From: Holdemania massiliensis
GTDB taxonomy: Bacteria > Bacillota_I > Bacilli_A > Erysipelotrichales > Erysipelotrichaceae
DNA: 64,000 nucleotides
Assembly (NCBI RefSeq): GCF_022440805.1
Contig: NZ_JAKNTK010000001.1
Span: forward strand, 2,480,001 to 2,544,000
Reading direction: 5' to 3'
The position numbers and the translations under genes were made by a program. This document shows, in pieces, positions 45,066 through 52,223 of this stretch; position 1 is the stretch's first letter; the number at the start of each line of letters is the position of its first letter. The notes under the pieces were generated by a model that was given only the letters and a program-made list of their open reading frames with translations, was not told the DNA's origin and did no database searches.

Positions 45066-45289
45066 TTGAAAAAATTCTGGCGATCATCACCGAGGTGACA
45101 GGTCAGCAGCAGCTGACGCTGCAGACCGATTTGGTTCGGGATCTGCAGCTGAATTCGTTTGACGTTGTGAACATCATCATCGCGTTTGAAAATGAATTTG
45201 GGATTGAAATTGAAACCCGGGAGATCCGGCATATCCAGAAGATCAAGGATATTGCCGACTATCTGGAGAAACAGGGCATCCATGACTGA
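45062..45289 (+). CDS. Acyl carrier protein (cluster-specific)
   Basis: A 75-residue carrier protein. The 4'-phosphopantetheine site is Ser32 in 'DLQLNSFDVVNIII' (the usual DSL is here NSF), followed by the acidic recognition helix 'FENEFGIEIE'. Predicted pI is low, as for ACPs. The start overlaps the ligase stop (ATGA) and its stop overlaps the PPTase start, so ligase, carrier and activating enzyme are made as a set. It is likely to carry the acyl starter to the first condensation domain of the NRPS. Confidence 0.92.
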   Translation: MIEKILAIITEVTGQQQLTLQTDLVRDLQLNSFDVVNIIIAFENEFGIEIETREIRHIQKIKDIADYLEKQGIHD

Positions 45290-45836
45290 AGCTGAACCCC
45301 GGTTGTTTTCAGGTTCTCTGGAAGCTTTGTCCAGTGCGTATCTGCTTCAGAAAGCGTTAGAGCGGCAGGTCGATATGGGAATCGTGCCGTTTGTCCCGAC
45401 AGAGCGCAAACTTACACCGCAGGGCAAGCCCTATTTCGCGGATCTGCCTGCGCTGCATTTCAGCATTTCCCACAGTGGTCGGCAATGGGTCTGTCTGTTT
45501 GCCTGTCAGCCGGTCGGCATTGATATTGAACAACCCCGCCGCTGCCGTGAAGAAGCGATTGCGCATCGGTTTTTCCATCCGCTGGAACAAGCCTGGCTGG
45601 CCGAGCATCCCCAAGCCTTTTTTCCCATCTGGACCGCAAAGGAAAGCTTTGTTAAATGGTCAGGCTGCGGTATTGACAGCCAGTTTTCCCAATTCAGCGT
45701 GATCGATGAGCACGGTGCGCTGTGTCATGGGAATGATTATCAATTCATCCCGTTTGTCACAAAAAAAGGAACGCCCGGCACGATGTGCCTGAGCGCTTCC
45801 CTCAGTGATCGTTATCAAACTTACGAATTGGACTGA
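45282..45836 (+). CDS. 4'-phosphopantetheinyl transferase, Sfp type
   Basis: A 184-residue enzyme that attaches phosphopantetheine to the carrier domains. Motifs: 'FSISHSGRQWVC', Mg-binding 'VGIDIEQ' and 'FFPIWTAKESFVKWSGCG' (WxxKES). It is shorter than Bacillus Sfp (about 224) but the core is complete. The start at ATG45282 overlaps the ACP gene by 8 bases. It is the last gene of the NRPS operon and runs tail-to-tail into the ABC ATPase gene on the other strand, with a 16-base overlap of coding ends. Confidence 0.92.
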   Translation: MTEAEPRLFSGSLEALSSAYLLQKALERQVDMGIVPFVPTERKLTPQGKPYFADLPALHFSISHSGRQWVCLFACQPVGIDIEQPRRCREEAIAHRFFHPLEQAWLAEHPQAFFPIWTAKESFVKWSGCGIDSQFSQFSVIDEHGALCHGNDYQFIPFVTKKGTPGTMCLSASLSDRYQTYELD

Positions 45837-46480
45837 AGCTCGTTCAGCCGAACGAACCGTGTTCCCGTCCGCCGGGCAAATTGTTCGTCATGCGTGACGA
45901 CCAGAATGCCCAGTCCCTGTGCTGCCAGATCCTGAATGATCTGGGTGACATCCAGCGCGGATTGTTCATCCAGGGCGCTGGTCGGTTCATCAAAGCACAG
46001 GATTTCCGGCGCCAGCATGCAGGCTCGGGCAATCGCCGCACGCTGCTTCTGTCCGCCGGACAACGAATTAGGATAGGCCTGCGCTTTCTGTTCAATCTTG
46101 AGTTGTTCCAAAAGCCTGCGGGCTTTTTTTTCGGCTTCCTCCCGGCTCATTCCCTTTAAGCGCACCGGAGCCTCCGTCAGATTCCGCAGCACCGTCCAAT
46201 GCGGAAACAGATTCCAGTTCTGAAACACCAGTCCGATCTTCTGGCGGTATTGCACCGGATCGCACCAGTGTCCATCCTGACACAACACCGTACCGGACAA
46301 GGAAATCGTGCCTTTCTCCGGCAGCTCCAGTCCGCACAGACAGCGCAGCAGCGTCGTCTTGCCCGCCCCGGAAGGTCCCATCAGACATACGATTTCCCCC
46401 TGATCAATCCGCAGCGATACATTTTCAAATATGGAATCGGCGCCAAAGGTTTTCGCGCATTTCTCAGCGATGCAGCTCAT
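45821..46480 (-). CDS. Polar amino acid ABC transporter, ATP-binding protein
   Basis: The ATPase of an amino acid importer. Walker A 'GPSGAGKTT', Q-loop 'GLVFQNWNLFPHWTVLRNL', signature 'LSGGQKQRAAIARA', Walker B 'ILCFDEPTSALDE' and H-loop 'VVTHDEQFAR' are all present. The 'FPHWTVLRN' segment is typical of the GlnQ/HisP group. Length 219 residues, slightly short at the C-terminus compared with GlnQ. Third gene of the T-box-controlled operon. Confidence 0.93.
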   Translation of the reverse strand: MSCIAEKCAKTFGADSIFENVSLRIDQGEIVCLMGPSGAGKTTLLRCLCGLELPEKGTISLSGTVLCQDGHWCDPVQYRQKIGLVFQNWNLFPHWTVLRNLTEAPVRLKGMSREEAEKKARRLLEQLKIEQKAQAYPNSLSGGQKQRAAIARACMLAPEILCFDEPTSALDEQSALDVTQIIQDLAAQGLGILVVTHDEQFARRTGTRFVRLNELQSNS

Positions 46481-46492
46481 CGTTTGTTCCTC

Positions 46493-47125
46493 CTAATAAT
46501 AACTGATGCGTTTCTCGATCCGGCTTAAGATCCAGCTGAAGCCGCCGCACATCGCCAGATACAATAGACCGACGACGACAAACGGCAAGGCTGTCGCATA
46601 CGTATTGACCGCAGACCGGCCGGCCTTTAACAGCTCGGAAGCGCCCAGCACATAGATCAACGAAGTGTCCTTGACCAAATTGAGCACCTCATTGCCAATC
46701 GCAGGCATGGCATTGCGCAGCGCCTGCGGCAGCTGAATCCGAAAGTAAATCGTGCGGCGGGAAAAACCAAGCATCTTCCCGGCTTCCGCCTGCCCCGGAT
46801 CCACCGCGCCCAACGCCCCGCGCAGGATCTCAATAAAGTACGCCGTATAGTTCAGGGTAAAGGCGATCAGAATCGACGCTTCCCGACTGAACGTCAGACC
46901 CAGGTAAGGCATTCCGAAGAAGATAAACATCAGCTGAAGCAATAACGGCGTTCCCCGCATCAGTGTGATATAGCCGCGAAACAGTGGTTTCAGCAGACGT
47001 CCGGAAAACTGCTGGAGAGCCTGAAGCAGACAAGCTAGAGGCAGCGAGAGTGCTAACGTCAGCGCAAATACCTGCAGCGTGACGCCCGCTCCGGCGAGTA
47101 AGGAAGGCAGAATCTGTCGGATCAT
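46493..47125 (-). CDS. Polar amino acid ABC transporter, permease
   Basis: A HisMQ/GlnP-type permease of about 210 residues, with an N-terminal TM run ('LLAGAGVTLQVFALTLALSL'), the 'RGTPLLLQLMFIFFG' conserved region and the EAA-like loop 'AGKMLGFSRRTIYFRIQLPQ'. ATG47125 is chosen because it follows the substrate-binding-protein stop and matches the family N-terminus. It lies 12 bases before the ATPase gene. One permease gene implies a homodimer. Confidence 0.93.
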   Translation of the reverse strand: MIRQILPSLLAGAGVTLQVFALTLALSLPLACLLQALQQFSGRLLKPLFRGYITLMRGTPLLLQLMFIFFGMPYLGLTFSREASILIAFTLNYTAYFIEILRGALGAVDPGQAEAGKMLGFSRRTIYFRIQLPQALRNAMPAIGNEVLNLVKDTSLIYVLGASELLKAGRSAVNTYATALPFVVVGLLYLAMCGGFSWILSRIEKRISYY

Positions 47126-47127
47126 GC

Positions 47128-47931
47128 TTATTCCCCAAACCACTTGGCGTTTAAAGCCGCCTGGGTGCCATCCTCGACGCAGGCCTGCATCGCTTCATTG
47201 ATTCTGCTCAATAATGTCGCATCGCTTTTGCGCATCCCCACGGCATACTGTTCGGTTCCGAAATTGTCATCCAGTACTTTATATTTGTCCAGCCCTCTTT
47301 GCTTCATCACATACCGCGCCAGCACTTCGTCGACAACGATCGCCTGAGAACGTCCGGCTTCCAGATCCATAAAGCAGTCGATGTTGGTATCAAATTCTTC
47401 CGGCGCGCCATTTTTTAACTTCGCCGCCAGTTCCGCCTCCGCCATCACGGCTTCCAAGGCGCTGGATTCCTTCTGAACGGCAACACTTTGTCCGGCTAAA
47501 TCGTCCTTTGTCTCAATCGCGGAATCCGCCAGCGTGATGATCAGCTGCCGGTTTTCCAGATACGGCTCAGAGAAGGCCACCTGCTGCCTGCGCGTTTCCG
47601 TAATCGAATATCCGTTCCAGATCAAGTCAATGTTCCCAGCGTTCAGCTCGGTTTCCTTCATCGACCAGTCAATCGTCTGAAATTCAAACGTCAGCCCCAG
47701 CTTTTCCGAAACCGCCTGCGCCATGTCGATATCATAACCTGTTAATTCGTTGTTTTCATCACGGAAGCCCATCGGCGCAAACGTATCGTCGATCCCCACC
47801 ACGACTTTGCCGCGCTGCTCCAGCGTACTGTAGCTGTCCTGCTGCGCGGTCGTTTTCGCCTGACATCCGCTCATCACCAAAAGACCCAGACTGATCAAAC
47901 TCATCCATACTTTTCTGCTTTTCATTTTCAT
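47128..47931 (-). CDS. Amino acid ABC transporter substrate-binding lipoprotein
   Basis: A family 3 extracellular solute-binding protein of 267 residues. Signal peptide with lipobox VMSGC (about residues 19-23), then the SBP_bac_3 fold: 'VVGIDDTFAPMGFRDENNELTGYDIDMAQAV'-type opening, 'FQTIDWSMKETELNAGNIDLIWNGYSIT', and C-terminal 'ALNAKWFGE'. GGAGGAG precedes the tandem ATGs (47931 and 47925). It is the first gene of the operon; a T-box riboswitch controls it. The T-box specifier (best read CAC) suggests histidine as substrate, which the protein sequence alone would not reveal. Confidence 0.93.
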   Translation of the reverse strand: MKMKSRKVWMSLISLGLLVMSGCQAKTTAQQDSYSTLEQRGKVVVGIDDTFAPMGFRDENNELTGYDIDMAQAVSEKLGLTFEFQTIDWSMKETELNAGNIDLIWNGYSITETRRQQVAFSEPYLENRQLIITLADSAIETKDDLAGQSVAVQKESSALEAVMAEAELAAKLKNGAPEEFDTNIDCFMDLEAGRSQAIVVDEVLARYVMKQRGLDKYKVLDDNFGTEQYAVGMRKSDATLLSRINEAMQACVEDGTQAALNAKWFGE

Positions 47932-48003
47932 TTCTCCTCCACTTTTGATATAGCATGAAATGAAATTGAATCCCGAAATGGTTCGTTTTAGACCGCGGCC
48001 GCT

Positions 48004-48047
48004 AAAACAAAAACCCTCTCATCCTAAACAATAAGGACGAGAGGGTA
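48004..48047 (-). terminator. T-box-controlled terminator
   Basis: On the minus strand ACCCTCTCGTCCT / AGGATGAGAGGGT forms a long stem with an 8-nt loop and ends in TTTTGTTTT; it is the terminator half of the T-box switch. Confidence 0.9.
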
Positions 48048-48290
48048 CTTTTCCCTTCGTGGTTCCACCTTAATTTACTGCATTCCTCACGAAATCCAGC
48101 CTCTTCGAGTACAAAGCTTCTATACTCTAGTACGATAACGGGTACAGGTTCCGATCCAGCCTACTTGATTGCTCGTTCGGTGAATTGCTCCAAGATGTGT
48201 TCAGCCTGTTTTCTCATATTCCCTTGCACCAACCGGGAACTCTCTGGATGAGCGATCAAGGCTTACTTTTTCTTTTCATCGCTGTTATAT
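48004..48290 (-). promoter_or_regulatory. T-box riboswitch, specifier probably CAC (His)
   Basis: The minus strand opens with a typical stem I start (GCGATGAAAAG, AAAAAGTA), continues through the distal GGTTGGTGCAAGGGAA region, and has the strictly conserved T-box AGGTGGAACCACG at 48070-48058, followed by the terminator. Uncharged tRNA would stabilise the antiterminator and turn on the importer. In the specifier region GAACACATCTTGGAGC, the codon placed as in other T-boxes (after GAA, before a purine and the YYTTGGAG strand) is CAC at 48199-48197. ATC (Ile) is a less likely reading of the same loop. Confidence 0.9.
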
Positions 48291-48300
48291 CAATGACTGT

Positions 48301-48329
48301 ATGATAAATCCCCAAGGCCAACTTGTCAA
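48301..48329 (-). promoter_or_regulatory. Promoter of the T-box/amino acid transporter operon
   Basis: On the minus strand TTGACA (consensus -35, 48329-48324), 17 bases, TATCAT (48306-48301), a few bases before the T-box leader. Confidence 0.85.
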
Positions 48330-48377
48330 GCAGGAAATGATTTTTTTCTGAAAATTTTTCTTTACTTTTCAGAACTT

Positions 48378-49247
48378 TCAGTCACAATCATGCTGCATTT
48401 CAAGCGATTTCAGCCTTGTTTTCGATTCTTTCCCCGACCTTGCGCCTCTCAGGCAGGTTCGCTGAAAAGCGGTTCTTCCCGAGTATCCCTGCTGCATCAG
48501 CCAGATCATCATGATCAGGTTCTGTGATAAGAGCTTCGCTGCCCAATAGCTGATCTGCGTCAAAATTCCATAAATTGAATGGGATTTGCCTTTTCGGCTG
48601 TCAGCCAATGCTTTCTGAGCCACGGGTGCGGGATTCGTAATCGGAAACAAACGGATAACGCTGGGACGCGTATCCGTCTTCGCTTTCATGATAAACGGCG
48701 TTCTCATCCAGCACGGACAAACCGAGGTGACCGATATTCCCCGCGGCTTCAGCTCCACCGCCAGTGCCATGGAAAACCGGTCGATAAAGGCTTTGCTTGC
48801 GGCATACACGTTGAAATAAGGCAGCGGCTGAAAGGCTGCCTGGGAAGCGGTATGGATGATGCGGCTGCCTGCCGTCATATAGGGAAGACAAATGGACGTC
48901 ATCGCGACGACTGCCCGGCAGTTTAAGTCAACAATCTGCACGGCATCCAATGTTTTTATTTTTTCAAACGGTCCAAATTTTCCGCTTCCCGCATTGTTGA
49001 TCAGCCAGAATATCTGCGGCTGTTCGGCAGTTAAACGGCGATGGAAGTCAGCCAGCTGACTTGGATCGGTCAGATCGATTTGAACCGGAATGATCTGCTG
49101 ACCGAAATCCTGAACCAGCCGCTGCATCCGAGCCGGAGTTTTCGCCAAGGCCCAGACTTCATCCAAATTTGGATCTTCCGCTATCCGTTGGGTATATTCC
49201 CGGCCTAACCCGCTGTCGGCACCGGTGATGATCGCGATTTTCTGCAT
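48378..49247 (-). CDS. Short-chain dehydrogenase/reductase
   Basis: A 289-residue SDR. Rossmann Gly motif 'TGADSGLGREY' at the N-terminus, 'NNAGSG' and the catalytic 'YFNVYAASKAF' (Tyr and Lys). Residues 180-230 carry 'VTSVCPCWMRTPF'. The C-terminal 60 residues are Arg-rich and hydrophobic and may associate with the membrane. It belongs to the classical SDR group; the substrate is unknown. Upstream there is a CTGACC-GAAA-GGTCAG hairpin/palindrome that could be a regulator site. It is transcribed towards the T-box operon, but a separate promoter lies between them. Confidence 0.88.
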   Translation of the reverse strand: MQKIAIITGADSGLGREYTQRIAEDPNLDEVWALAKTPARMQRLVQDFGQQIIPVQIDLTDPSQLADFHRRLTAEQPQIFWLINNAGSGKFGPFEKIKTLDAVQIVDLNCRAVVAMTSICLPYMTAGSRIIHTASQAAFQPLPYFNVYAASKAFIDRFSMALAVELKPRGISVTSVCPCWMRTPFIMKAKTDTRPSVIRLFPITNPAPVAQKALADSRKGKSHSIYGILTQISYWAAKLLSQNLIMMIWLMQQGYSGRTAFQRTCLRGARSGKESKTRLKSLEMQHDCD

Positions 49248-49585
49248 ATAAGCCTCCTGTTTTCCCAGCTTGATTTCAGACGCTTTTCATTCTGCCTTAA
49301 TCCTAAATTGGATAAGGCCTGAAAGCTTCTTTACGTTTAGTATGGCTTAACGAACAAAGTGGGAACCGGAAAAAAACGCTGCCTTTTTTAACCAGTATGG
49401 ACGCTAAAGAAAGACTGACCTTTCGGTCAGCGTGATGTTAATTCAATTATAAGTTTTCATCAATCCTGCTAATGATGATTAAATAATCGATAAGAGTCTT
49501 TTCTGCGGCGCTTAGTTTGTTGTAATATTCGAAGTTGTATTTACAGCAAAATCGGATATATTGGTAGTAGGAAAGAAGTGATCTC
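49248..49585. other. Intergenic region between the SDR and the antitoxin gene
   Basis: No gene supported. It contains the palindrome CTGACC TTTC GGTCAG (49415-49430) and a minus-strand TATAAT just upstream of it. AGGAAAGAAGTGATCTC at the right end is the antitoxin ribosome-binding site. Confidence 0.6.
49415..49430 (-). promoter_or_regulatory. Palindrome/hairpin upstream of the SDR gene
   Basis: On the minus strand CTGACC-GAAA-GGTCAG: six paired bases around a GNRA-type loop if transcribed, or a TGACC/GGTCA dyad of the kind bound by TetR-family repressors if read as DNA. It lies about 170 bases upstream of the SDR start. Confidence 0.4.
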
Positions 49586-49846
49586 ATGCCAAACATTAAA
49601 CCGATATCTGATTTAAGGAACTACTCTGATGTACTGCGGGATGTAACCGTAGACTCTCCTGTATTTTTGACAAAGAATGGGCGCGGGCGCTATGCCATTA
49701 TTGATATACAAGATTATGAAGAAATGAAAGCTACCCTTACGCTGATGAATGAACTTGCAAAAGGGAGAAAGTTGGGAGAAGAAAAGGGATGGCTTTCATC
49801 GGATGATGTAAGGGCACATTTCAAGGCAAAACAGAATAGCGTATAA
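49586..49846 (+). CDS. Type II antitoxin, Phd/YefM family
   Basis: An 86-residue antitoxin. The N-terminal Phd fold is clear: 'KPISDLRNYSDVLRDVTVDSPVFLTKNGRGRYAIIDIQDYEEM'. The C-terminal 35 residues form the toxin-neutralising tail. Start ATG49586 has GAAAGAAG upstream. A ParE/RelE-type toxin normally follows; here only its first 24 codons remain, without a start codon, so this antitoxin appears orphaned. It could still neutralise toxins encoded elsewhere or act as a repressor. Confidence 0.92.
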   Translation: MPNIKPISDLRNYSDVLRDVTVDSPVFLTKNGRGRYAIIDIQDYEEMKATLTLMNELAKGRKLGEEKGWLSSDDVRAHFKAKQNSV

Positions 49847-49910
49847 CCTACACTACTCCCCGGAGGCATTGAATGATCTGGACGAGATACAGGAGTATAT
49901 TGAAAAATAA
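49836..49910 (+). pseudogene. Remnant of a ParE/RelE-family toxin
   Basis: The frame overlapping the antitoxin stop reads 'AYNLHYSPEALNDLDEIQEYIEK', the standard N-terminal segment of ParE/RelE toxins, then TAA at 49908-49910. The expected start codon reads ATA (49836-49838) and the sequence after the stop no longer matches the family. The toxin is therefore broken at both ends. Confidence 0.8.
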
Positions 49911-50059
49911 CAAAAAATACTCCCTTTAATGAAACCGTTAGATTTTCCAGCGGTTTTTCTTATGCCTAAAAACGGAGGTGAAACATTTGGCTTATTTTTT
50001 CTAAATTTTACACTACAAATATAAGCGAATACTGCCTGAGGCCTCTGAAAAAGCAAACA

Positions 50060-50107
50060 AAAAAACAGGACAGAGTCCGTATACTCAGACTGAAAAAGTC
50101 CTGTTTT
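50060..50107 (-). terminator. Terminator of the alpha/beta hydrolase gene
   Basis: On the minus strand AAAACAGGAC / GTCCTGTTTTTTTG encloses a loop of about 25 bases, 24 bases past the stop codon at 50131. Confidence 0.75.
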
Positions 50108-50130
50108 GGAAAAATAATGACAGAAAAGAG

Positions 50131-50937
50131 CTAATCCTTCAGAAATTCAAACACCACACGATTGAAATTACGAGCCTCTTCGTAGGCGCTGTGTCCATAG
50201 CCTGGATAAATTTTTATCTGGCTGCCCGGAATCAGCCGGGCAAGCTCACCTGCCGAATCCTTGCCGATGACCTGATCCTGATCGCCACCCACCACCAGCA
50301 CCGGACAGCGAATGCCGGTAACCAGCGCTGAACTGTCATGACTGAGGCAGGCCTGCGCCTGAATGATAAAATTGTTCAGACTCTTTGGCCGCAGGATCCG
50401 CGCCAGGATCGGATTGAACGGGCGCTGGATTCTGACCCGCCAAGGCGTATAAATCTTTTCGGCCATATCCGCAAACAGCTCCTGGAAATCGTTTTGCTCC
50501 GCAAGCGTAATCCAATGCGATATGACACTTCGTGATGTTTCATTCGGCCGGCACAGCGTAACTGCCAGAACCAGCTTTTCAACCCTCTCGGCAAAGTCAG
50601 CCGCCAGATACTGAGCGATCATGCCGCCCTGAGAAATCCCCACAACATGCGCTTTTTCAATCCCCAGCTGCTTCATCGCCCAGGCCAGATCCGCAGCCAT
50701 GTCGCGGGTTGAACTGTCCGGCTTCAATTTGTTTTTCCGGCTGAATACATAAACCCGATAATCTTGGGCAAACCTTCGGTACAGAAACGCAAACATCAGC
50801 GCCGAACCTTTTACTGATTTCAGCGAATCCCCCAGACCAGGAATAAAAATAAGTTTTTTCTGACCCTTGCCGAAAACGATATAATCCATTTCGGTTTCTT
50901 CAATTTTCAATGTGCCATTCTCAGCGTTATAGATCAT
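50131..50937 (-). CDS. Alpha/beta-fold hydrolase
   Basis: A 268-residue serine hydrolase of the alpha/beta superfamily. Oxyanion-hole strand 'LIFIPGLGDS', nucleophile elbow 'VVGISQGGMIAQ' (Ser), acid region 'VLVVGGDQDQVIG' (Asp) and His in 'YPGYGHSAYEEA' are in order. The cap lies between residues 130 and 200. The start at ATG50937 follows AAAGGAG; the in-frame TTG further upstream has no such site. The reaction (esterase, lactonase or peptidase) cannot be inferred. It is transcribed alone. Confidence 0.88.
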   Translation of the reverse strand: MIYNAENGTLKIEETEMDYIVFGKGQKKLIFIPGLGDSLKSVKGSALMFAFLYRRFAQDYRVYVFSRKNKLKPDSSTRDMAADLAWAMKQLGIEKAHVVGISQGGMIAQYLAADFAERVEKLVLAVTLCRPNETSRSVISHWITLAEQNDFQELFADMAEKIYTPWRVRIQRPFNPILARILRPKSLNNFIIQAQACLSHDSSALVTGIRCPVLVVGGDQDQVIGKDSAGELARLIPGSQIKIYPGYGHSAYEEARNFNRVVFEFLKD

Positions 50938-51004
50938 GATCGGTACTCCTTTATCCAAGCGAAAAAAGACCGCATCAGAATTTTCTGCCTGCTTAGACCC
51001 TTCC

Positions 51005-52105
51005 TTACAGGTCGATGTTCATCAATGCCAGATCCGTTTTAATTCCTTCCTGCAGCACCTGTTCATCAAAATTGAAATGACAGTTATGCAGCGCGATTCC
51101 AGTACCGGTGCCTAAGAAAAAGAACACACCCGGAATTTTCCGCTGGTAAAAGGCAAAATCTTCGGCGATCATTTCCGGTTTGTCCAGCACCTGCAGCTGC
51201 GGTAGTAACGCCTGAACTTTTCCAAACAGACCGGCATCGTTGATCACCGCCGGATAGCCTTCAGTATAATCAAACAAAATCTGACAGCCGGTTTCCTGTT
51301 CCAGCTGATGCATGATCTCTTTCGTCTGGTCGATCATCCAGTCAAACGTGGCATCTTGAAACGACCGGTAGGAGCCTTCCAGCACCGCCGTTTCCGGCAG
51401 AATGTTGCGTACCGTGCCGGCATGGAAATTACCGAACTTTAAGATGCGGTATTGGTTAGGCGCGATTTTCTTTTCCATTGCGTACAGCCGGCACAACAAA
51501 TCGGCCGCGATCGCCAGCGCGTCGATCCCCTCATCCGGTTTGGCACAGTGCGTACTCTTGCCTTTGACCGTGACCGTCACCTCACTGGCATGCGCCATCA
51601 TTTCATCGCTGCGGCTGGCAATGGCCCCGGCTGGGATAAACGGCCACAGATGCGTGCCAAAAATTGCCTTGACGTTGTATTTTTCAAAGATGCCGGTATC
51701 ACAGATCGGCTTGGCGCCGCCGACTGTTTCTTCTGAGGGCTGAAAGATCAGCAGGATATTATTCTTCCACTGCGTCCGATCCAGCTGATCCAGTTCCTGG
51801 GCAAAACCCAAAAGCATCGCCATGTGACCGTCATGACCGCAGGCATGCATTTTGCCCGGATGCTGCGAAGCAAAATCCAGTCCGGTTTCTTCCTGAATCG
51901 GCAAAGCATCCATATCGGCGCGGTAAGCCAGCGTTGCTTCCTGACCGGCGTCAAAGTAAGCCGCCGCTCCCGTTTCCAACAGCTCGATCACCTCGCAATG
52001 CAATGTTTTTAAAACAGAAACTACATACTCTTTGGTTTTAAACTCGGTAAAGCTGGTTTCCGGAATCTGATGCAGATCCCGGCGAAATTGTGTCGCTTGA
52101 TTCAT
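51005..52105 (-). CDS. M20-family amidohydrolase/peptidase
   Basis: A 366-residue metallo-amidohydrolase. The M20D pattern is present: 'LHQIPETSFTEFKT', 'YRADMDALPIQEE', 'MHACGHDGHMAMLLG' (His and Asp ligands), 'LIFQPSEE' with the catalytic Glu pair, and 'HLWPFIPAGAIASR'. This group includes N-acyl-amino acid, aminobenzoyl-glutamate and hippurate hydrolases; the substrate is not evident. It starts 14 bases after AAAGGAGTG, and a promoter TTGACG, 16 bases, TACAAT lies at 52166-52139 on the minus strand. It is divergent from the FAD oxidoreductase. Confidence 0.9.
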   Translation of the reverse strand: MNQATQFRRDLHQIPETSFTEFKTKEYVVSVLKTLHCEVIELLETGAAAYFDAGQEATLAYRADMDALPIQEETGLDFASQHPGKMHACGHDGHMAMLLGFAQELDQLDRTQWKNNILLIFQPSEETVGGAKPICDTGIFEKYNVKAIFGTHLWPFIPAGAIASRSDEMMAHASEVTVTVKGKSTHCAKPDEGIDALAIAADLLCRLYAMEKKIAPNQYRILKFGNFHAGTVRNILPETAVLEGSYRSFQDATFDWMIDQTKEIMHQLEQETGCQILFDYTEGYPAVINDAGLFGKVQALLPQLQVLDKPEMIAEDFAFYQRKIPGVFFFLGTGTGIALHNCHFNFDEQVLQEGIKTDLALMNIDL

Positions 52106-52138
52106 TCAGAACACTCCTTTCGTCCTTCTCTCTCATTC

Positions 52139-52166
52139 ATTGTAACGAACTCTGCAAATTCGTCAA
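52139..52166 (-). promoter_or_regulatory. Promoter of the M20 gene
   Basis: On the minus strand TTGACG (52166-52161), a 16-base spacer and TACAAT (52144-52139). The divergent FAD gene has its own TATAAT at 52197-52202 without a clear -35. Confidence 0.7.
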
Positions 52167-52223
52167 GCAAAGACGCACAGGCTGGCTTCAATTTGGTATA
52201 ATGAAGAACAGGAGTGATCAACA

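Noticed and set aside
45357..45614. Minus-strand frame within the PPTase gene
   Set aside because: It overlaps the conserved PPTase motifs completely and has no promoter or ribosome-binding site.
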